Assembly (NCBI GenBank): GCA_034521955.1 | Contig: JAXHLT010000001.1 | Coordinates: 124,001-188,000 of the forward strand | Length of the DNA: 64,000 nt | Direction of reading: 5' to 3' | Origin: M55B127 sp034521955 | Lineage (GTDB): Bacteria; Bacillota; Halanaerobiia; Halanaerobiales; M55B127 | In this document: one piece after another, positions 43,257-52,459 of the stretch | Layout: every line of letters starts with the position of its first letter | Position numbering within the stretch: the stretch's first letter is position 1 | The notes under the pieces: model-generated | Databases searched by the model: none | The model's input: the letters and a program-made list of their open reading frames with translations, nothing else | Told to the model about the DNA's origin: nothing | Program-made: the position numbers and the translations under genes

Positions 43257-44076
43257 TAGAAATACCTCCTGAGATAACTTTGAAGCCTGCTACTGCATAA
43301 CCAACACCAAAAGGACCTTCATAAGATTTTAAGTCACTTTCAATTTCATATTCAGAAAGTATACCAGATAAAATTACCATTGGGCGATGCCCACATTCAC
43401 CTGCTCGATGGATTAATCCATTATCCATATCTTTAATTAAATCCAGTTCATTATTTTTAATATGATTAACTAAAGTTTCATCATAATCTATCGCATTTTC
43501 ATCATAACCGGCTGGTGCTCCTGGTTTCAAACGGTGTGAAAGATCTCCACTTGCGATAACTACAGTTTTTAAACCCTCTTCTTTGATTGTTTCATTAATT
43601 ACTTTACCAAAATCAAATAGTTTATGGTAGTCCCAAAAAGCCATATTAATTGGGACTATAGGGATATCTTTTAATCCTGCTTCTTTAAGATAATATAGTG
43701 GTACTAAAACTCCATGATCTAATCTTGTACCTTCTCTGTCATTTAAGCTTATAGTATGAAGATCTTTACTTAAGGCATTCTTTTTCAAAAGGTCAACAAA
43801 GTGAGTATCAACTTCCATCTCAAAACCTATATTCCCAAAACCAAACTCTCTAAAATTACCAATTGCTTTTTTCTCATCAATAATTGATATAGATTCTCGC
43901 ATAACCAGTCCATGTGGACTTATTGTAATTAATAGTTCGGGATCACTTTCAACTACCTCATTAGCCAGTTCTTTTAAGCTTTTTATTGTATCAGATACTT
44001 CCTTGATATTATCCCTTCCAATATCAGGAATAGCTAATGGGGGATGGGGACTGAAACCTGCCATTAATAGACTCAC
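43249..44076 (-). CDS. amrB: AmmeMemoRadiSam system protein B (Memo-like)
   Basis: A 275-residue Memo/extradiol-dioxygenase-fold protein. SPHPPL near the start, TISPHG, the DHGVLVPLYYL motif and ASGDLSHRLKPGAP are typical. The family has a metal-binding active-site remnant (three His). GTG start with RBS AGGAGG. First in the amrB-amrA-amrS run. Confidence 0.95.
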   Translation of the reverse strand: MSLLMAGFSPHPPLAIPDIGRDNIKEVSDTIKSLKELANEVVESDPELLITISPHGLVMRESISIIDEKKAIGNFREFGFGNIGFEMEVDTHFVDLLKKNALSKDLHTISLNDREGTRLDHGVLVPLYYLKEAGLKDIPIVPINMAFWDYHKLFDFGKVINETIKEEGLKTVVIASGDLSHRLKPGAPAGYDENAIDYDETLVNHIKNNELDLIKDMDNGLIHRAGECGHRPMVILSGILSEYEIESDLKSYEGPFGVGYAVAGFKVISGGISNE

Positions 44077-44157
44077 TGCAATCCCTCCTGTTTAATATAT
44101 TTATATATAAATTTCAATAAATAAAATGATAATCCTTTTTTATATCGAGAAATAAAA

Positions 44158-44180
44158 AAAGAGAGGTAAGACCTCTCTTT
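44158..44180 (-). terminator. Terminator after rpsI
   Basis: AAAAGAGAGGT pairs with ACCTCTCTTTT around three bases, followed on the minus strand by TTTTTATTTC. It ends the rplM-rpsI transcript 30 bases after the S9 stop. Confidence 0.93.
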
Positions 44181-44209
44181 TACTTTTATATAAATATTGT
44201 GTTTTAAGA

Positions 44210-44605
44210 TTATCTTTTTGAGAACTGTGGAGATTTACGGGCTTTCTTATGTCCGTATTTTCTTCTCTCTTTCATCCTTGAATCTCTTGTTAGATAACCA
44301 GCTTCTTTAAGAGACTTTCTGTAATCAGCATCAACTTCCAATAAAGCACGAGCAATACCTAATCTAACTGCTCCAGCTTGTCCTGAAAGTCCACCTCCAT
44401 TAACATTTACTAAAACATCTAAATTATCAGTTGTATTTGTAACCTCTAATGGAGAGGTTAAATCCTGTATTAAAGACTTACGGTTGAAGTATTCTTCAAC
44501 AGTAGTATCATTAACTACAATTTTTCCATTCCCAGGAACTAATCTAACTCTTGCAACAGCAGTTTTACGTCTGCCTGTTCCTCTATATTGTACTTCTGCA
44601 GCCAT
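44210..44605 (-). CDS. rpsI: 30S ribosomal protein S9
   Basis: Small-subunit head protein whose C-terminal tail reaches the P site. 131 residues with the basic end RKYGHKKARKSPQFSKR that contacts tRNA. Start AAEVQYRGTGRRKTAVARVRL. It follows L13 by 25 bases. Confidence 0.99.
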   Translation of the reverse strand: MAAEVQYRGTGRRKTAVARVRLVPGNGKIVVNDTTVEEYFNRKSLIQDLTSPLEVTNTTDNLDVLVNVNGGGLSGQAGAVRLGIARALLEVDADYRKSLKEAGYLTRDSRMKERRKYGHKKARKSPQFSKR

Positions 44606-44630
44606 ATTTATTCCTCCTTTCCAGAATAAA

Positions 44631-45059
44631 TTATACTTCTAATTCTTCCGGTTCTTGTGCTTGGTGCGGATGATCCGGACCAGCATATATTTTAAGCTTT
44701 TTCATCATTTTTTTACCTAATTTATTATTTGGTACCATACCATCAACAGCGTGTCTAATAATTTCTTGAGGATTTTTTTCTCTTAACTCACGATAAGTTT
44801 TACTTTTTAATCCACCTGGATACTGACTATGCTTGTAATGATTTTTTTGATCCCACTTATTACCAGTTAATGTTACTTTCTCTGAGTTTACAACTATTAC
44901 AAAATCACCTGTGTCAACATGTGGTGTATATTCAGGTTTATGTTTTCCTCTCAATACAGTAGCTATTCTGGAGGCTATTCTACCTAAAGTTTTACCTTCA
45001 GCATCAACGACATACCATTTTTTATCCACTTCATCAGGTTTTGCCATATATGTTGTCAT
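44631..45059 (-). CDS. rplM: 50S ribosomal protein L13
   Basis: Early-assembly large-subunit protein, 142 residues. KWYVVDAEGKTLGRIASRIA and the HAVDGMVPNNKLGKKMMKKLKIY motif are typical. It heads the rplM-rpsI pair with its own consensus-like promoter at 45126-45154. Confidence 0.99.
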   Translation of the reverse strand: MTTYMAKPDEVDKKWYVVDAEGKTLGRIASRIATVLRGKHKPEYTPHVDTGDFVIVVNSEKVTLTGNKWDQKNHYKHSQYPGGLKSKTYRELREKNPQEIIRHAVDGMVPNNKLGKKMMKKLKIYAGPDHPHQAQEPEELEV

Positions 45060-45125
45060 CTTTATCCCTCCTTATTATCTATATATTAATATTTATTTTA
45101 AAATTCTTAAAAAATTGTCACATTA

Positions 45126-45154
45126 ATTCTATTACACTTTATATTTATTGTCAA
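45126..45154 (-). promoter_or_regulatory. Promoter of rplM-rpsI
   Basis: A perfect TTGACA (45154-45149), a 17-base spacer and TAGAAT (45131-45126) on the minus strand in the truA-rplM gap, about 65 bases before the L13 start. Confidence 0.8.
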
Positions 45155-45158
45155 GAAT

Positions 45159-45896
45159 CTAATAATAGACTTTCATTAAGGTTAAACCTTTTGCAGGAGC
45201 TGTAAAACCAGCTTTGCGCCTATCTTTAGATTCTAAGATCTCTGATAAACTTTCCAACTTCATTTTTCCCTGACCAATTTCAATAAAGGTACCCATTACT
45301 ATACGCACCATATTGTATAAAAAACCATTACCTTTAATGTCAAATCGATATTCATCATTTACTTTATTTATTTTTATTTTCTTTAAAGTTCTTACCGTAT
45401 CATAAATATTACTACCGCTATTTTGAAAAGATGCAAAATCATGAGTACCAACCAGTAACGGGGCTGCCTCTTTTATTTTTTTAAAATCTAATTTACTCCT
45501 AATATTATATACATAATTGCGCGTAAAAACAGATGGAAACTTATTATTGCTTAATCTATAGCGGTAAAACTTTCCCTGAGCATCATAACGGGAATGAAAC
45601 TCAGAATCAACTATTTTTGCATCGTTACAAATGATATCTCTTGGTAAAAGACTATTTAAAGCAAATGGCATTCTTGCTTCAGGAATATCTACATCTAGTT
45701 CAAAATGAACTATCTGCTCTTTTGCATGTACACCTGCATCAGTTCTCCCTGCAGAAATGGCCAGTACATAACTTTTATTAATTTTTGTTAATTTTTCTTC
45801 TAATATTTGTTGAATAGTTAAACTGGTATTTTTCTGCCTCTGCCAGCCGCTGTATTTCGTGCCGTCATAGGCTAAAGTTATTTTATAAATACTCAT
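45159..45896 (-). CDS. truA: tRNA pseudouridine synthase TruA
   Basis: Modifies U38-U40 in tRNA anticodon stems, 245 residues. The catalytic Asp is in SAGRTDAGVHAKEQ near 54; YDGTKYSGWQRQ starts the fold, and NGFLYNMVRIVMGTF is the last motif. It is coupled to ecfT upstream (10-base gap). Confidence 0.97.
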   Translation of the reverse strand: MSIYKITLAYDGTKYSGWQRQKNTSLTIQQILEEKLTKINKSYVLAISAGRTDAGVHAKEQIVHFELDVDIPEARMPFALNSLLPRDIICNDAKIVDSEFHSRYDAQGKFYRYRLSNNKFPSVFTRNYVYNIRSKLDFKKIKEAAPLLVGTHDFASFQNSGSNIYDTVRTLKKIKINKVNDEYRFDIKGNGFLYNMVRIVMGTFIEIGQGKMKLESLSEILESKDRRKAGFTAPAKGLTLMKVYY

Positions 45897-45906
45897 ATTT
45901 AATCTC

Positions 45907-46698
45907 CTAAAAGAAACTTACTAAAACAGCTAATGCTATCGAAACTATTAAAGATATAATATCTCTATTTTTTACTTTCATGATGTGTAATCTCGTGCGT
46001 TTTTTACCACCTTGGTAACATCTTGATTCCATTGCCAAAGCCAATTCATCAGCCCTTCTAAAAGCACTTATAAAAAGTGGTACTAACAGAGGTATAAGGT
46101 TTTTAGCTCTTTGAATTAAATTACCACTCTCAAAGTCTGCACCCCTTGCCATTTGGGCCTTCATAATTTTTTCTGCTTCTTCCATTAATGTTGGTATAAA
46201 TCTAAGTGCAATTGTCATCATCATAGAAATTTCACTTGCTGGTACACCAAATTTTTTAAGTGGTTTTAAGATATATTCAATACCATCAGTTAACTTAAGT
46301 GGTGAAGTTGTTAATGTTAACAAAGAAGTAAACATAATTAATAAAAGTATTCTACTGGCCATAAATGTACCAGTATATAATCCTTCACTTTCTATTCTAA
46401 TGAACTTCCATTGAAACAATACTTCTCCTCCACGAGTCATAAATATATGCAATATTACTGTAAGCATTACTAAAAATAAAATCGGTTTTAGTCCATTTAA
46501 TACTTTTTTTAATGGAAGCTTTGACAACCAAATAATTGAAATATTAAATAATAGAAATATCGCAAATCCCCAGAAATTTGCTATCAAAAATAAACTGGTT
46601 ATTAAAATTATAGTATTTATTATTTTAACTCTCGGATCTAAAATATGTACAATAGAATCACCATGTACATATTGACCTATTGTGATATCAGTTAACAT
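45907..46698 (-). CDS. ecfT: Energy-coupling factor transporter membrane protein EcfT
   Basis: Transmembrane coupling subunit of ECF vitamin/metal transporters, 263 residues. About five or six membrane segments and the cytoplasmic coupling motif RGADFESG (A-R-G type; here ARGADFE). It overlaps ecfA2 by 11 bases. The substrate-binding S component is not present in the window and is probably encoded elsewhere, as in group II ECF systems. Confidence 0.96.
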   Translation of the reverse strand: MLTDITIGQYVHGDSIVHILDPRVKIINTIILITSLFLIANFWGFAIFLLFNISIIWLSKLPLKKVLNGLKPILFLVMLTVILHIFMTRGGEVLFQWKFIRIESEGLYTGTFMASRILLLIMFTSLLTLTTSPLKLTDGIEYILKPLKKFGVPASEISMMMTIALRFIPTLMEEAEKIMKAQMARGADFESGNLIQRAKNLIPLLVPLFISAFRRADELALAMESRCYQGGKKRTRLHIMKVKNRDIISLIVSIALAVLVSFF

Positions 46699-47548
46699 CG
46701 GTTTGGCTCCCTATTACTTTTATTATTTCTTCAACTGCTTCTTCTGCGGTGAATATATCTGTTCTAATATCACAACCTCTTTCTTTTAATCGAAAGAGTA
46801 TTTCTGTAATTTCTGGTAATTCCAAAGATAAACTTTCTAGTTTTTCTTTATAGCTAAATACTTCTCTAGGGGAACCATTTAGCACAATTTTACCATGATC
46901 CATTACAATCACTCTACTTGAAAGTTGGGTTATTTCTTCCATTCGATGTGATATTAATATAATGGTTATGTTATATGATTCATGTAATCTTTTTAATAGG
47001 ATCTTTAATTTTTCTCTTCCCTGCGGATCCAAACCAGCTGAAGGTTCATCTAGAATTAGAACTCTAGGCCGCATTGCTAATACACCAGCTATAGCAACCC
47101 TCCGCTGTTGGCCGCCAGAAAGATTAAAAGGTGACCTATCTTTAAACTCTTCAAAGTCTAATCCAACTAAATCTAAAGCAACTTTTACCCTTTTATCTAC
47201 TTCTTCTTTATCTAATTTAAGATTTCTAGGACCAAATGCTATATCATCATAGATAGTTTCTTCAAATAGTTGATGTTCAGGATATTGAAAGACTAAACCA
47301 ACGGTTTGTCTTATATGCTTTAAATTAGCTTTCTTTTCTGTGGTTTTAATACCATCTACATAAATTTCACCAGAAGTAGGTTTAATCAAACTATTAAACA
47401 TTTGAACCAGTGTGGTTTTACCTGACCCAGTATGTCCTACTATTCCAATAAATTCATGTTCATCTATCTCAAGATTTATATTATCAAGAGCTCTTATATC
47501 ATGTTCCTGGTCATATATATGGGTTACATTTTTTAATTTAATTAACAT
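46688..47548 (-). CDS. ecfA2: ECF transporter ATPase EcfA2
   Basis: An ABC ATPase of 286 residues: Walker A GHTGSGKTTL, ABC signature FNLSGGQQRRVAIAG, Walker B ILDEPSAGLDP and the switch His in ILISHRMEE. The C-terminal extension is typical for EcfA2. The start overlaps the end of ecfA1 by 7 bases. Confidence 0.96.
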   Translation of the reverse strand: MLIKLKNVTHIYDQEHDIRALDNINLEIDEHEFIGIVGHTGSGKTTLVQMFNSLIKPTSGEIYVDGIKTTEKKANLKHIRQTVGLVFQYPEHQLFEETIYDDIAFGPRNLKLDKEEVDKRVKVALDLVGLDFEEFKDRSPFNLSGGQQRRVAIAGVLAMRPRVLILDEPSAGLDPQGREKLKILLKRLHESYNITIILISHRMEEITQLSSRVIVMDHGKIVLNGSPREVFSYKEKLESLSLELPEITEILFRLKERGCDIRTDIFTAEEAVEEIIKVIGSQTDVN

Positions 47549-48357
47549 AATGCATCCACCAACCCATCAATAGTTAGAATATCAGGAATATTAATTCCCT
47601 TTTTTCTTAAACCATTTGCTACTTCCATAACTACAGGAACATCTAAATTTATACTTCTTAAATAATCTATCTCTTCAAATACTTTAGCAGGTGTTCCCTG
47701 AGACTGTATTTTTCCTTTGTTCATTACATATACCTTATCTGATATAGAAGCTTCTTCCATAAAATGAGTAATTAAAATAATTGTTATATTTTTTTCTTTA
47801 TTTAAAAAATTAATGGTTTCAATTACTTCTTTTCGTCCCTGAGGATCTAACATAGCTGTGGGTTCATCTAAAACAATACAGCTTGGTTCCATTGCAATAA
47901 TACCAGCAATGGCCAACCTCTGTTTTTGTCCACCAGATAACTTATGAGTTTCATGAGTTTTGTATTCACTTAAATCAACTAAATCTAATGCATGGTCAAC
48001 TCTTCCTCTAATTTCTTTAGAGGGAACTGCTATATTTTCTAGTCCAAAAGCTACATCATCTTCAACCATAGTTGCTACAATTTGATTGTCTGGGTTTTGA
48101 AAAACCATACCAACATTTTTTCTAATCTCCCAGATCTTATCTTTATCTTTTGTATTGATATCTTCTACAATAATATCACCTTTATTGGGTCTTAGTAATA
48201 CATTAAGAAGCTTTGCTAAAGTTGATTTACCTGATCCATTAGCTCCAATAATCGAGATAAAATCACCTTTATTAACTTCAAAACTAATATCTTTTAATGC
48301 TAGTTCTTCTTGACCATGGTATTTAAATTCTACATCTTTTACTTTAATTAAACTCAT
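47542..48357 (-). CDS. ecfA1: ECF transporter ATPase EcfA1
   Basis: An ABC ATPase of 271 residues: Walker A GANGSGKSTLAKLLN, Q-loop VFQNPDNQIVATMVEDDVAFG, signature KLSGGQKQRLAIAG and Walker B IVLDEPTAMLDP. Located directly after rplQ, the usual position in Bacillota. It forms the heterodimer EcfA1A2 with the following gene. Confidence 0.97.
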   Translation of the reverse strand: MSLIKVKDVEFKYHGQEELALKDISFEVNKGDFISIIGANGSGKSTLAKLLNVLLRPNKGDIIVEDINTKDKDKIWEIRKNVGMVFQNPDNQIVATMVEDDVAFGLENIAVPSKEIRGRVDHALDLVDLSEYKTHETHKLSGGQKQRLAIAGIIAMEPSCIVLDEPTAMLDPQGRKEVIETINFLNKEKNITIILITHFMEEASISDKVYVMNKGKIQSQGTPAKVFEEIDYLRSINLDVPVVMEVANGLRKKGINIPDILTIDGLVDALC

Positions 48358-48389
48358 AAATTACACCCACTAATTTCATTTATCAATTA

Positions 48390-48737
48390 TTACTCTTCTT
48401 CAACCAGCTTTATTAAAGCCATTTCAGAAGCATCTCCACGTCTGGGATAAAGCTTTATAATTCTTGTATAGCCACCTGGTCTATCATTATAGCGAGGTGC
48501 TATAACATCAAAAAGCTTTTCAACAGCTTTCTTATCATTTAAAACACCCATAGCCTGTCTTCTTGCGTTCAAATCATTCTTTTTTGCTTTAGTAATTAAT
48601 TTTTCCGCAATTGGTCTTAACTCTTTGGCTTTAGGTAAGGTAGTTTTAATCTGCTCATTATTATATAAACTAATTAATTGATTTTTAAAGATAGCTTTAC
48701 GGTGTGAACTTTTCTTTCCTAACTTACGCTTTCCCAT
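48390..48737 (-). CDS. rplQ: 50S ribosomal protein L17
   Basis: A large-subunit protein next to the tunnel exit, 115 residues. KRKLGKKSSHRKAIFKNQ and the ending GGYTRIIKLYPRRGDASEMALIKL are standard. It ends the alpha operon 15 bases after rpoA. Confidence 0.99.
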   Translation of the reverse strand: MGKRKLGKKSSHRKAIFKNQLISLYNNEQIKTTLPKAKELRPIAEKLITKAKKNDLNARRQAMGVLNDKKAVEKLFDVIAPRYNDRPGGYTRIIKLYPRRGDASEMALIKLVEEE

Positions 48738-48752
48738 TTAAATCACCCTCCT

Positions 48753-49697
48753 TTAAACCTCTGGTTCTTTTAAACTGAGATCTAATTCATCTAATTTATC
48801 TTGAATTTCTTGTAATGATTTCTTTCCTAAGTTTCTAACATTCATTAATTCATCTTCAGTTTTATCTGTAAGTTCACCAACATCATTAATTCCAGCACGT
48901 TTTAAACAGTTTGATGAGCGAACAGAAAGTTCTAACTCTTCAATAGTTGTATCTAATACCTTATTTTGTTCTTCTTCTTCTTGTTCAACCATGATTTCAA
49001 CATCTTCGATCTCATCAGTTAAATTCTTAAAGAGTTCAAGATGTTCGATCATTATTTTAGCAGCTAAACTAATTGCATCATCAGGTGTAATACTACCATT
49101 AGTTTGAACTTCAATAATTAATCTATCATAATCAGTAACCTGTCCTACTCTTGTGTTTTCAACTCTAAAGTTAGCTCTATCAATAGGACTAAATGAAGAA
49201 TCAATAGGTATTAAGCCTATTACTTTATCAAAATGTTCTTTGTTTTCTTCAGCAACTACATAACCTCTGCCACTTTCTACAGTTACTTCCATCATTATTT
49301 TACCACCCTCTGCAAGGGTTGCAATATGATGGTCAGTATTTATTACTTCAACTTCACCTGAAGTTCTAAAATCACCAGCAGTAACCTCTCCTTTTCCCTC
49401 TGCATTTAAGGTCATTGTCTGCTTTTCTTCACCTTTATAGCGCAAAACAACTTCCTTTAAATTTAATATTATGTCAGTAACATCCTCTTTAACACCTTCA
49501 ATTGAAGAAAACTCATGTTGTACTCCTTCAATTTTTACAGATGTAATAGCAGCACCGGGTAAAGAAGAAAGTAGTATCCTGCGTAGAGAGTTGCCTAATG
49601 TTGTGCCATAACCTCTCTCTAATGGAGAGATTTCAAATTCACCATATTTATCTGAACTTTTTAGCCTCTCTATTTGAGGTTTTTCTATTTCTATCAT
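48753..49697 (-). CDS. rpoA: DNA-directed RNA polymerase subunit alpha
   Basis: Assembly platform of RNA polymerase, 314 residues. The N-terminal dimer domain has EISPLERGYGTTLGNSLRRILLSSLPGAA, and the C-terminal domain, which binds UP elements and activators, has LELSVRSSNCLKRAGINDVGEL and NLGKKSLQEIQDKLDEL. A short acidic linker (EQEEEEQ) joins them. Confidence 0.99.
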   Translation of the reverse strand: MIEIEKPQIERLKSSDKYGEFEISPLERGYGTTLGNSLRRILLSSLPGAAITSVKIEGVQHEFSSIEGVKEDVTDIILNLKEVVLRYKGEEKQTMTLNAEGKGEVTAGDFRTSGEVEVINTDHHIATLAEGGKIMMEVTVESGRGYVVAEENKEHFDKVIGLIPIDSSFSPIDRANFRVENTRVGQVTDYDRLIIEVQTNGSITPDDAISLAAKIMIEHLELFKNLTDEIEDVEIMVEQEEEEQNKVLDTTIEELELSVRSSNCLKRAGINDVGELTDKTEDELMNVRNLGKKSLQEIQDKLDELDLSLKEPEV

Positions 49698-49747
49698 TAA
49701 ATTTAAAACCTCCTTCTTTCTTTTCTATAACATTTCTGAGGACTATA

Positions 49748-50380
49748 TTATCTAGAATAGTACTCAACAATTAAGTGTTCTTCAACAGGATATTCAATAT
49801 CTTCTCTAGTAGGCATAGATACTACTGTACCTTCACCTTTTTCTAAATCAACAGTAACCCATTCTGGTGGGGTTAAGTTAGAATTAACATCAAATATTTC
49901 CTGGAATGTATCTTTTTTACTACTTTTTTCCTTAACAGTTATTTGGTCATTTTCACTAATTTTATAAGATGGTATATTTACTCTTTTTCCATTAACTTCA
50001 ATATGACCATGTAAAACTATTTGTCTTGCTTCATTTCTGGAACGAGCAAAACCCATTCTATAGACAACATTATCCAGTCTTCTTTCTAATAACTGTAAGA
50101 ATACTTCACCTGTAATACCATTGTCATTTTCTGCTTCTTTAAAGTATCTTAAGAATTTGTTTTCCTGTAAACCATATATTCTTCTAACTTTTTGTTTTTC
50201 TCTTAACTGTAATCCATATTCTGATACCTTTCTTCTCCTTCTACCTTGACCTTGTTCACCAGGAGAAGTTGGTTTTCTCTCATATGCACACTTATCACTA
50301 TAGCAGCGTGCTCCTTTTAGATATAATTTTTCACCTTCAGTACGGCATAATTTACATACTGAACCTGTATATCTTGACAT
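49748..50380 (-). CDS. rpsD: 30S ribosomal protein S4
   Basis: A primary 16S-binding protein, 210 residues. The start MSRYTGSVCKLCR follows GGAGGTG; a longer upstream reading would overlap rpsK and is rejected. The zinc-type Cys set (CKLC, then ARCYSDKC) is kept, so it is the C+ form. The S4 RNA-binding domain RLDNVVYRMGFARSRNEARQ is intact. Confidence 0.98.
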   Translation of the reverse strand: MSRYTGSVCKLCRTEGEKLYLKGARCYSDKCAYERKPTSPGEQGQGRRRRKVSEYGLQLREKQKVRRIYGLQENKFLRYFKEAENDNGITGEVFLQLLERRLDNVVYRMGFARSRNEARQIVLHGHIEVNGKRVNIPSYKISENDQITVKEKSSKKDTFQEIFDVNSNLTPPEWVTVDLEKGEGTVVSMPTREDIEYPVEEHLIVEYYSR

Positions 50381-50415
50381 TGTTACACCTCCATGTTCTT
50401 GTTTGTTTATTCTTT

Positions 50416-50820
50416 TTATACACGACGTCTTTTTGGCGGACGACAACCATTATGTGGTATTGGTGTTATATCTTTAATTAAAGTAACATCCAAACCAGTC
50501 GCCTGAATTGATCTAATAGCTGATTCTCTACCTGATCCAGGTCCTTTTACAAATATTTCAACTGACTTTAATCCTAAATCTTTTGCTTCTTGAGCCGCTT
50601 CTTCTGCTGCAATTTGAGCTGCAAAAGGTGTACTTTTTCTAGATCCTTCATATCCAGCTTTACCAGAACTGTGCCAAAGAATTACATTGCCTTCTTTATC
50701 AGTTACTGTAATTATTGTATTGTTAAATGTTGATTTAATATGAACTATACCAGTGTCAACATTTATCTTCTTTTTCTTTACACGGGCTCTTTTGTTACCC
50801 TTTTTTTTGGATTTAGCCAT
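50416..50820 (-). CDS. rpsK: 30S ribosomal protein S11
   Basis: A platform protein, 134 residues: GIVHIKSTFNNTIITVTDKEGN, KGPGSGRESAIRSIQATGL, and the end HNGCRPPKRRRV, which is near-invariant. Very basic N-terminus. It sits between rpsM and rpsD. Confidence 0.99.
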   Translation of the reverse strand: MAKSKKKGNKRARVKKKKINVDTGIVHIKSTFNNTIITVTDKEGNVILWHSSGKAGYEGSRKSTPFAAQIAAEEAAQEAKDLGLKSVEIFVKGPGSGRESAIRSIQATGLDVTLIKDITPIPHNGCRPPKRRRV

Positions 50821-50843
50821 CTATATACCTCCTAACAACTTAA

Positions 50844-51239
50844 TTATTTTTCTGTTTTTGCTGTTTTTGTTTTACTACCGCGTTTAGCACCAACAGTCTT
50901 TTTAGGACCTTTACGTGTTCTTGCATTAGTTCTTGTTCTTTGTCCTCTTACTGGTAAGCCTCTACGGTGACGTAACCCACGATAACTGCCTATATCTTTT
51001 AATCTTTTAATATTTGCTCTTACTTCACGACGAAGTTCACCTTCAACAGGGTGTTTATCAATTTCTTGCCTAATCTTACTAATTTCAGCTTCAGTTAGAT
51101 CTTTTACCCTTGTGTCTCGATCTACTGCCGCGCTCTCTAAAATATTTTGTGATGTAGAACGACCTATACCATAGATATAAGTTAAGCCAATTTCTACTCT
51201 CTTATTTCTCGGTAAATCAACACCTTCAATACGTGCCAA
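50844..51239 (-). CDS. rpsM: 30S ribosomal protein S13
   Basis: A head protein touching the P-site tRNA and the large subunit. 131 residues, slightly longer than the usual 120-126 because of an extra basic tail (KRGSKTKTAKTEK). YIYGIGRSTSQNIL and RGLRHRRGLPVRGQRTRTNARTRKGPKKT are standard. Confidence 0.99.
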   Translation of the reverse strand: MARIEGVDLPRNKRVEIGLTYIYGIGRSTSQNILESAAVDRDTRVKDLTEAEISKIRQEIDKHPVEGELRREVRANIKRLKDIGSYRGLRHRRGLPVRGQRTRTNARTRKGPKKTVGAKRGSKTKTAKTEK

Positions 51240-51265
51240 TATTATACACCTCCAACATTTATATT

Positions 51266-51379
51266 TTAACCTTGACGCTGTTTATGCTTCGGATTTTCAC
51301 AAATAACCATAACTTTACCATTTCGTCTAATTACCTTACATTTATCACAAATAGGTTTAACAGATGGTCTTACCTTCAC
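51266..51379 (-). CDS. rpmJ: 50S ribosomal protein L36
   Basis: A 37-residue zinc protein of the large subunit: MKVRPSVKPICDKC, then VMVICENPKHKQRQG, with three Cys and one His as ligands (C+ form). GTG start at 51379 with RBS AGGAGGG 7 bases upstream. It is short, which makes it easy to overlook, but it is in its standard place between infA and rpsM. Confidence 0.97.
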   Translation of the reverse strand: MKVRPSVKPICDKCKVIRRNGKVMVICENPKHKQRQG

Positions 51380-51401
51380 CTAACATCCCTCCTTAAGCAA
51401 A

Positions 51402-51626
51402 TTATTTTGCTTTATGACGGTAAGTAATTCTACCACGACTTAAATCATAAGGTGAAAGTTCAACAGTTACTTTATCACCAGGTAAAATTCTTATATAGTT
51501 CATCCGCATCTTACCTGAAACATGTGCCAATACCTTATGACCATTTTCTAATTCAACTCTAAATTTGGCATTTGGTAAAGGCTCAATAACTGTACCTTGA
51601 ACTTCAATAGGTTCTTCCTTAGCCAT
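51402..51626 (-). CDS. infA: Translation initiation factor IF-1
   Basis: OB-fold factor that blocks the A site during initiation, 74 residues. MAKEEPIEVQGTVIEPLPNAKFRV and SGKMRMNYIRILPGDKVTVELSPYD are standard. ATG 51626 with GGAGG about 11 bases upstream; an upstream in-frame start is not supported. Confidence 0.98.
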   Translation of the reverse strand: MAKEEPIEVQGTVIEPLPNAKFRVELENGHKVLAHVSGKMRMNYIRILPGDKVTVELSPYDLSRGRITYRHKAK

Positions 51627-51709
51627 ATATTTGATAAGCCTCCTTGTTTTGTTACTCAATAAGCCCAAATTTTATTATACCACACATCACACTTTTAGCA
51701 CAAATCGTT

Positions 51710-52459
51710 TTAAACCTTACTTAATATTTCAGGCCCGTTTTTTGTAATTGCAATTGTGTTTTCAAAATGAGCCGACAAACTTCCATCTTTTGTTATTACC
51801 GTCCAATTATCATCTATAGTCTCAACCTTATAATCTCCGACATTTACCATTGGTTCAATTGCCAATGTCATTCCTTCTTTTAAGATAGGACCGTGACCAG
51901 GTGATCCGAAATTTGGAATCTGTGGGGGTTCATGCATATCTCGTCCAATACCATGTCCCACATATTCTCTTACAACCGAGAATCTATTTTTTTCAACATA
52001 GGTTTGTACTGCATTAGATATATCGGATAAATGGTTTTTACTAAATGCTTTATTAATACCCTTTTCAAGCGAAACCCTTGTTACATCAATTAACTTTTGA
52101 GCTTCTTTTGAAACTTTTCCTACCGGTAATGTCCGGGCTGCATCTCCATTAAAACCTTTATAGAAAGTACCTATATCTAAACTTACAATATCTCCTTCTT
52201 TCAAAATCCTCTTTGGATTAGGAATACCATGAACTACTTCATCATTTATAGATACACAGACTGAAGCAGGATATCCCCTATAACCTTTAAAAGAAGGTTC
52301 AGCACCATGTTTTCTTATGAATTCATCACCCTTTTTATCTATTTCAGCAGTTGAAATACCAGGTTTGATGATCTCACTTAAATACTCATGAGTTTCTGCA
52401 ACTATTTTATTTGCCTCTCTCATGATATTTAACTCTCTCGGTGATTTAATAGATATCAT
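51710..52459 (-). CDS. map: Methionine aminopeptidase, type I
   Basis: Removes N-terminal Met from new proteins, 249 residues. Metal ligands are seen in DIGTFYKGFNGDAAR, HGIGRDMHEPP and EPMVN/HFENTIAIT. It overlaps the adk stop by 4 bases (ATGA). Confidence 0.98.
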   Translation of the reverse strand: MISIKSPRELNIMREANKIVAETHEYLSEIIKPGISTAEIDKKGDEFIRKHGAEPSFKGYRGYPASVCVSINDEVVHGIPNPKRILKEGDIVSLDIGTFYKGFNGDAARTLPVGKVSKEAQKLIDVTRVSLEKGINKAFSKNHLSDISNAVQTYVEKNRFSVVREYVGHGIGRDMHEPPQIPNFGSPGHGPILKEGMTLAIEPMVNVGDYKVETIDDNWTVITKDGSLSAHFENTIAITKNGPEILSKV

